8,810 bases of DNA. It comes from an uncultured Bacteroidales bacterium. Lineage in GTDB: Bacteria; Bacteroidota; Bacteroidia; Bacteroidales; F082. The position numbers were made by a program, and so were the translations under genes. The stretch is from positions 1 through 8,810 of the forward strand of contig CALFIT010000235.1 in NCBI GenBank assembly GCA_937877465.1, in the 5' to 3' direction. The notes under the pieces were generated by a model that made no database searches, was not told the origin of the DNA, and saw only the letters and a list, made by a program, of their open reading frames with translations. Shown here piece after piece: positions 5,023-8,810 of this stretch (position 1 is its first letter; each line of letters begins with the position of its first letter).

Positions 5023-5724
5023 CTATATGTTGATTTCGAACTCTTCAATTACCCCATCTACCTCAAAAGGACTCACCGTCTTTCCAGCCTTTATATTCTC
5101 AAGCCTCTGTTTAAATTTCGTCATTATTTCCTCATAGAAGTCCTTTATGATGTAGAAATTCTGATGCTGTTTGATGTATGCGGCATGATTCAGATACTGA
5201 TATTTGAATTCTTCTATTTTATTTTCAAGCGTTCCCGAATAACCATCGCATTCGCCAATAGTTTCGTCATCTATCCAACACATTGCATTATATAACTCTT
5301 TAAAAAACCAATCCATATCTCCATTAATAGCATCTGTTGATAAAGAATAGATTAAGGACTCATGCAGGCGTAAAAAAGCATCAACATGCCTATCATCTTG
5401 ATAAGAAAACACCTGATACATCAACATACATCTTTGCTCTTGCATTTTGTTTTTTTCTTTTTCCAAATCTCTTTGCGTCGCCTCAAACTTTCTTTGAAGT
5501 TCGTCCAAGTCTTTCAACTTTCCTCTGATTTCCACCGCCTCATAAATCTGATAGCCAACCAATAAGGCTACCATGACACCAATTAATGCGACTACTGCAC
5601 TTATGAAAGTGTTTGAATCAATAACACTAAAAGGCAACACCTTGAAGATGTGAAGACATAGGGTTGTAAGAGATACAACCAATGCCAACCATGAAACAAT
5701 TTTTTCTAATGTATTCATATTCAT
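5023..5724 (-). CDS. Membrane protein of unknown function: two transmembrane helices plus coiled coil
   Basis: 233 residues if started at 5724 (MNMNTLEK). Two hydrophobic helices lie at about 8-30 and 40-62, separated by a short loop. A charged heptad-like stretch follows at about 66-99 (KLKDLDELQRKFEATQRDLEKEKNK), predicted to be a coiled coil, and then a largely helical soluble region of about 130 residues with conserved-looking aromatics (DMDWFFKELYNAMCW). N- and C-termini are probably both cytoplasmic. The frame is open to 5787, but that would overlap the upstream gene by 50 bases. The start at 5724, 13 bases after its stop, keeps TM1 at the N-terminus; the in-frame ATG at 5718 is almost as good. 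I do not recognise the family. Strong AT-richness and the pairing with the next gene upstream suggest a two-gene acquired unit. Confidence 0.75.
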   Translation of the reverse strand: MNMNTLEKIVSWLALVVSLTTLCLHIFKVLPFSVIDSNTFISAVVALIGVMVALLVGYQIYEAVEIRGKLKDLDELQRKFEATQRDLEKEKNKMQEQRCMLMYQVFSYQDDRHVDAFLRLHESLIYSLSTDAINGDMDWFFKELYNAMCWIDDETIGECDGYSGTLENKIEEFKYQYLNHAAYIKQHQNFYIIKDFYEEIMTKFKQRLENIKAGKTVSPFEVDGVIEEFEINI

Positions 5725-5737
5725 TAAATTATTAAGA

Positions 5738-6694
5738 TTATCCACACATTTGTTTACAAAGCCATCCCTTTTTCTCGGGATGTTCACGAAAAAACGCTGC
5801 CGATTCTTTCAACACATCAATACTTTCATGCATTCTTTTTGCCATATCCTCAAAGAGTTTGGCAAAGCCCTTTTGATCTTCTCGAATCTGTAATATAATT
5901 CTCTTCATCTCTAAAACGAAATAATTTGCTTCGTTTACAAGAGAATCAATAATATCCAAATATTTTATATGAATATCAATGTTGTTAGGCTTCATTTCCA
6001 ATTGTTCGATCCATTGATTGAAAGCCTTTTTGGTTTCTTTATTTTGAGCCAGTTCAACTTTAGCGGCAAAAGATTCGAAAACTTGATTCCATTCTTTAAT
6101 TAGTGAAATTGAGCGATTATTATATCTTTTATACTCTTTCAGTATCTCCACATTCATCTTAGTCAAATAATCAAACTGACTAATGATATTATATAAATGT
6201 CGATTTCTCGATTCGTTGTCATCCCCCCGCCCAAAAGCATCCATCATACACTCTACCGACAAGTCTTTAATCTTGTCAGGAATGGTGTTGGGCATTGGGA
6301 ACGCAACAGGTTGCATATCATCTGATGTCAAAATGGCTTTTGAAAGGTTATTTACAGATTCGATTAATTTCTTTTCTGCTGGTTCCATCAAATCTATCCA
6401 CTTCAAAACTGCATTGCGGTATCGTTCTCTTTTTTGAAATTCGTCAATTCTTTTGTATGCTCGTGTCACCAACCATCCCAACATGAAAATTATTATACTT
6501 ACAATAGCTGAAATTGGAATGCCAAGAATTGCATTCTCTCCATTCACATTCACAACTATTGGTTCAGGACTGCATTCCGTGACAGCCGCAAATTCTGTCG
6601 TATCATCGGCAACTGGATTAAGCTGCGAGAAATTTGACAATAGCAAACTGTCATTCAATTGCTTAAACATCATTATTGAATCTGTTTTTCCCAT
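5738..6694 (-). CDS. Single-pass membrane protein of unknown function with long helical cytoplasmic region
   Basis: 318 residues. Residues 1-55 are polar (DDTTEFAAVTECSPEPIVVNVNG). One transmembrane helix lies at about 57-77 (LGIPISAIVSIIIFMLGWLV), followed by the basic RAYKRIDEFQKRER, which points to an N-out, C-in topology. The remaining 240 residues are strongly helical and charged, without enzyme motifs that I can see. The start at 6694 follows an AAATTAGAAAA leader and is 36 bp after the stop of the repeat protein, so read-through from upstream is possible. It ends 13 bp before the downstream gene, which has the same low G+C and also carries membrane helices plus a helical cytoplasmic region. 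The two probably form a complex (inference). Family not recognised. Confidence 0.8.
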   Translation of the reverse strand: MGKTDSIMMFKQLNDSLLLSNFSQLNPVADDTTEFAAVTECSPEPIVVNVNGENAILGIPISAIVSIIIFMLGWLVTRAYKRIDEFQKRERYRNAVLKWIDLMEPAEKKLIESVNNLSKAILTSDDMQPVAFPMPNTIPDKIKDLSVECMMDAFGRGDDNESRNRHLYNIISQFDYLTKMNVEILKEYKRYNNRSISLIKEWNQVFESFAAKVELAQNKETKKAFNQWIEQLEMKPNNIDIHIKYLDIIDSLVNEANYFVLEMKRIILQIREDQKGFAKLFEDMAKRMHESIDVLKESAAFFREHPEKKGWLCKQMCG

Positions 6695-6730
6695 TTTTCT
6701 AATTTTTTATTTGTTTGTATTGCTTTGTTT

Positions 6731-8810
6731 TTAAGGATTAAAATCTTGCACCAAGCGCACGGAGTACCCGTTGCAGCGGCTGTAGTTGCTGAAGCCTCTG
6801 TCGAAGTACAGACCGTACGCGCGGTCGCTGTCGCTGTACGAACTCGACCAGTAGTAGCCGCTGCCCGCACCGTAGACCGAAGCCCCGTCGCGGAAGCCCG
6901 CGGCAGGCAGGAAGACCGCACCGTTAGCCTCAAGTACATTAGCCCAATCCTCGACGGTGATGGTGTTGTCGGTGTAGTTGCCGCCATTGGGGTTGTTCAG
7001 CGTATAGACGCTTGCCGTCCAGTTGTCCGGCAACAGAACCACGCCGTTCACGCCCGCCACCTGAGCTCTGGCAAAGCGGATGCCGCCGCTCGTGCTGCGC
7101 GTGTTGAACACATAGTGCCATTCGCCTAGCGTCAATGTGCGCCATTGGTGCGTCGCGTTGCCGCCGTTGCTTATCGCATTATATCCCCAATCGGCTTTAC
7201 CTGTCATATCAAATAGATGATAATTATAATCGCCATAAGCCCAGTATTCATGATTATTTTGCGAAGTACTCCATGGCTGGTAACAAATAGCACCATGATT
7301 ATAGCCACTTGTTCCCCATCCGAACAAATCAATCCAATTACTATTATTGGAAGAAGGATTGTCATTACTTCCATCACCAACATTGCCATAGAATATGCCG
7401 TTTAATGTTCCACCACAATAATCCCACTGGTTTTCAGCAAAACGCCAAGTGCTCGTGCTGGCCTGGTATTGCAGGTTGCCTTGCGAAAAATACACTCGGT
7501 CGCCGTTGGCGTTAATGGTGAAGAGGCCGTTTATCGCACCTGTAGGAGATGTTGGAGCAGCCATAAAGTTTGCCACCAAGTTACGGTTGCCGCTCACAGT
7601 AAAAGTGTAGTTCGTCGCATTTGTGGAAACCACGTTGCCGTTCTCCGTCCAATTAATAAAGATGTAGCCTATGTTGGCCGCAGCTCTCACCGTGCAATAT
7701 AGCCCTTGCTGGTAGGTGCCGCCGCCGCTTACCGTACCACCGCTTGTAGGATTGGCAGAAACGCTAATCGTATAAGACGGGATTGGATCAACCATAAAAC
7801 TGCAATCAGAAGTGCCAGTTCCGTTTGTTTTATTAAAATGAATATTGCCGGTCTGGTGGTTCGTATAGTTGGTGATGACCAAGATGTAATACTCGCCTGT
7901 CTGCGAAGTGGCAGGAATCAGGCAGTGCTCGGTATCAGATGTTGCATAACTGCAACTGACCACCTTGTCATTGGTCAAACCGAAAGGACAGGGAGAAATC
8001 GGATCGTCAAAAGGTCCCCAGCAACAGAAATCAACATCTGGATTCCTTGAACTGGATATCCTGATATCCATATCGCCTGGCCTATCAATTCGCATAAAAA
8101 ACCAAGCAGGGTTGCGCTGTGTGTAGAGGCAGTTGTAGTCAGGTCCTATTTCTCCATCGCCTGCATTTACACTTGCAGGATATTCAAAATCCTCTTCTAC
8201 GCAAAGTGGATACGCATTCGCACTTAGGTTGTTAGGTGTAATAGGTTTAAAGATTGCCGACAAAGAACGGCTTTGACTCACGGAGAATTGATAACTAGCC
8301 AGATAAGAGACGATATTGCCATTCTCAACCCAATGAATAAAAGTATAGCCAGAGTTAGGTGTTGCCGTCACCGTGCAGGATTGCCCTTGCTGGTATGTGC
8401 CGCCACCGCTCACCGTGCCGCCGTTGCTGGGGCTGGCGGAAACGCTGATGGTATAGCTTTTCACGTTGAAATGCGCCACAAGATTTCGGCTTGCGGTGAC
8501 ATTGAAAGTGTATGCGGCATTGGTGGAAACCACATTGCCATTCTCCGTCCAGTTAGCAAAAGTGTAGCCCGTGTTGGCCGTGGCCCTCAACGTGCAGCTT
8601 TGGCCGCTTTCGTAACCGCCAGCACCCGTTATCGTGCCACTGTTTTCCGGTTCCACAGAAGCGGCAATGATATAGGATGCAGCCGTAAAGTTCGCCACCA
8701 AGGTTCTGTTGCTGTTCACCGTAAAGGTATAGTTCGCATTGGTTGAGACCTGCTCGCCGTTCTCCGTCCAATTAATAAAGGTGTAACCCGTGTTGGCCGT
8801 GGCTCTCACC
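6731..8810 (-). CDS. Secreted InlB-type B-repeat protein with C-terminal Fib_succ_major domain (N-terminus outside window)
   Basis: The visible 692 or so residues lack a start; the frame continues past 8810. The GTG at the edge is an internal Val of a repeat. Numbering from the edge, residues 1-42, 46-115, 119-187 and 346-415 are divergent InlB B-repeats (Flg_new_2-like), each with GGTVSGGGTYQQG, GYTFxNWTENG and a closing LVANF strand. Residues 188-345 are a separate beta domain ending GEYYILVITNYTNHQTGNI. Residues about 424-690 match the Fibrobacter succinogenes major paralogous domain: NGLFTINANGDRVYFSQGNL, DLFGWGTSG, then GYYWSSS and a closing VRLVQDF. This domain is thought to have a C-type-lectin/FGE-like fold. 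Such proteins are typically cell-surface or secreted in Bacteroidetes, probably for adhesion. No type-9-secretion C-terminal domain follows the lectin-like domain. Base use is mosaic, with AT-rich codons at about 7190-7440 between GC-rich flanks. Confidence 0.85.
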   Translation of the reverse strand, partial: VRATANTGYTFINWTENGEQVSTNANYTFTVNSNRTLVANFTAASYIIAASVEPENSGTITGAGGYESGQSCTLRATANTGYTFANWTENGNVVSTNAAYTFNVTASRNLVAHFNVKSYTISVSASPSNGGTVSGGGTYQQGQSCTVTATPNSGYTFIHWVENGNIVSYLASYQFSVSQSRSLSAIFKPITPNNLSANAYPLCVEEDFEYPASVNAGDGEIGPDYNCLYTQRNPAWFFMRIDRPGDMDIRISSSRNPDVDFCCWGPFDDPISPCPFGLTNDKVVSCSYATSDTEHCLIPATSQTGEYYILVITNYTNHQTGNIHFNKTNGTGTSDCSFMVDPIPSYTISVSANPTSGGTVSGGGTYQQGLYCTVRAAANIGYIFINWTENGNVVSTNATNYTFTVSGNRNLVANFMAAPTSPTGAINGLFTINANGDRVYFSQGNLQYQASTSTWRFAENQWDYCGGTLNGIFYGNVGDGSNDNPSSNNSNWIDLFGWGTSGYNHGAICYQPWSTSQNNHEYWAYGDYNYHLFDMTGKADWGYNAISNGGNATHQWRTLTLGEWHYVFNTRSTSGGIRFARAQVAGVNGVVLLPDNWTASVYTLNNPNGGNYTDNTITVEDWANVLEANGAVFLPAAGFRDGASVYGAGSGYYWSSSYSDSDRAYGLYFDRGFSNYSRCNGYSVRLVQDFNP
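6740..7540 (-). other. Fib_succ_major / C-type-lectin-like domain region
   Basis: Domain block of the repeat protein, about 267 residues. Diagnostic features are the beta-rich opening GLFTINANGDRVYFSQGNL, the W/Y-rich middle (FGWGTSGYN, EYWAYGDYNYHLFDMTGK), LTLGEWHYVFNTR, VLLPDNW, AVFLPAAGFRDG and the terminal YYWSSS...SVRLV. The last part is where the ligand-binding surface lies in proteins of this fold. Its codons there are almost all NNC (TAC, AGC, GAC, CGC, AAC, TGC), noted because diversity-generating retroelements act on AAC codons in similar domains. No such element is visible here. Confidence 0.75.
7565..7774 (-). repeat. InlB-type B-repeat unit (fourth, separated copy)
   Basis: A 70-residue unit from YTISVSANP to LVANF, similar to the three units at 8249-8810, including shared DNA such as ttctccgtcc at 7641 and 8541. 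It differs by CTVRAAANIGYIF instead of CTVTATPNSGYTF and by GLYC instead of GQSC. It is separated from the others by the inserted beta domain at 7775-8248, which suggests domain shuffling rather than simple tandem growth. Confidence 0.8.
7775..8248 (-). other. Inserted cysteine-containing beta domain between B-repeats
   Basis: About 158 residues with seven cysteines, including an adjacent Cys-Cys in DFCCWGPF. Motifs are NPAWFFMRIDRPGDMDIRIS, CCWGPFDDP and a closing GEYYILVITNYTNHQTGNI. The pattern (a short strand-rich module with 'YYILV.TN' before a Gly turn) resembles prepeptidase C-terminal (PPC)-like or related Bacteroidetes surface modules. The assignment is by pattern only. Disulfides are likely for an exported protein. 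Confidence 0.55.
8249..8810 (-). repeat. Three consecutive InlB-type B-repeat units (first cut by window edge)
   Basis: Units at 8684-8810 (partial), 8465-8674 and 8249-8455, spaced about 219 bp (73 codons) in the first pair. Each carries GYTFxNWTENG or a close variant and a strand before a basic/aromatic 'LVANF' or 'LSAIF' end. DNA identity between units is high in the ttctccgtcca/gttggccgtgg blocks, which offers sites for recombination and changes in copy number. More units may lie beyond the edge. Confidence 0.85.

Noticed and set aside
4709..5023. 104-residue minus-strand frame across the intergenic region
   Set aside because: It reads mostly through the inverted-repeat element, starts with GTG directly after the upstream stop and overlaps the FHA start. 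It is more likely repeat DNA, perhaps with an FHA remnant at its beginning, than a gene.
5725..5787. N-terminal extension of the two-helix membrane protein up to 5787
   Set aside because: It would overlap the upstream gene by 50 bases and add a charged leader; starts at 5724 or 5718 lie just after the upstream stop and place the first membrane helix at the N-terminus.
6695..6730. Possible terminator or promoter in the gap before the AT-rich gene pair
   Set aside because: The 36 bases are AT-rich but show no hairpin with a T-run and no TAnnTTTG box, so neither is claimed.
6731..8810. Type-9 secretion C-terminal signal on the repeat protein
   Set aside because: The protein ends QDFNP immediately after the lectin-like domain; no additional sorting domain is present.

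Overview
The window looks like chromosomal DNA of a Bacteroidales-type bacterium (Bacteroides/Prevotella-like, or an uncultured relative). The basis is the protein families: a PorT-type outer-membrane barrel, WG-repeat proteins, FHA proteins beginning MKTYSIGRD, divergent InlB-type B-repeats and a C-terminal Fibrobacter-succinogenes-type major paralogous domain. A possible TAnnTTTG promoter element and the mostly weak Shine-Dalgarno sites agree with this. All supported genes are on the minus strand, so transcription runs right to left. No RNA gene, transposase, CRISPR array or integrase was seen.

Right part (8810 to 6731): the 3' end of a large secreted repeat protein whose start lies outside the window. 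It has three consecutive B-repeats (the first cut by the edge), a cysteine-containing beta domain, a fourth B-repeat, and a C-terminal Fib_succ_major/C-type-lectin-like domain that runs almost to the last residue.

Middle (6694 to 5023): two adjacent genes, clearly more AT-rich than their neighbours, encode membrane-anchored proteins of unknown function. One has a single transmembrane segment followed by a long helical cytoplasmic part. The other has two transmembrane segments followed by a coiled coil. Their composition suggests separate acquisition.

A 310-bp gap (5022 to 4713) holds a GC-rich composite inverted repeat. It also holds a 20-bp exact copy of the phosphopeptide-binding core of the neighbouring FHA gene.

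Left part (4712 to 1): a five-gene GC-rich series. In transcription order it is: (i) an FHA - transmembrane - Pro/Thr/Asp-tail protein; (ii) a protein with two FHA domains, one transmembrane helix and a trypsin-like serine protease with intact His/Asp/Ser; (iii) a WG-repeat exported protein whose ATG overlaps the protease stop codon (ATGA); (iv) a PorT-like outer-membrane beta-barrel; (v) the start of a lipoprotein. Read together, these suggest an envelope-spanning apparatus: phosphothreonine sensing in the cytoplasm, a membrane-tethered protease in the periplasm, and partner proteins in the periplasm and outer membrane. This linkage is inferred from gene order and domains. I do not recognise it as a named system. 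It is the most promising candidate for something undescribed here.
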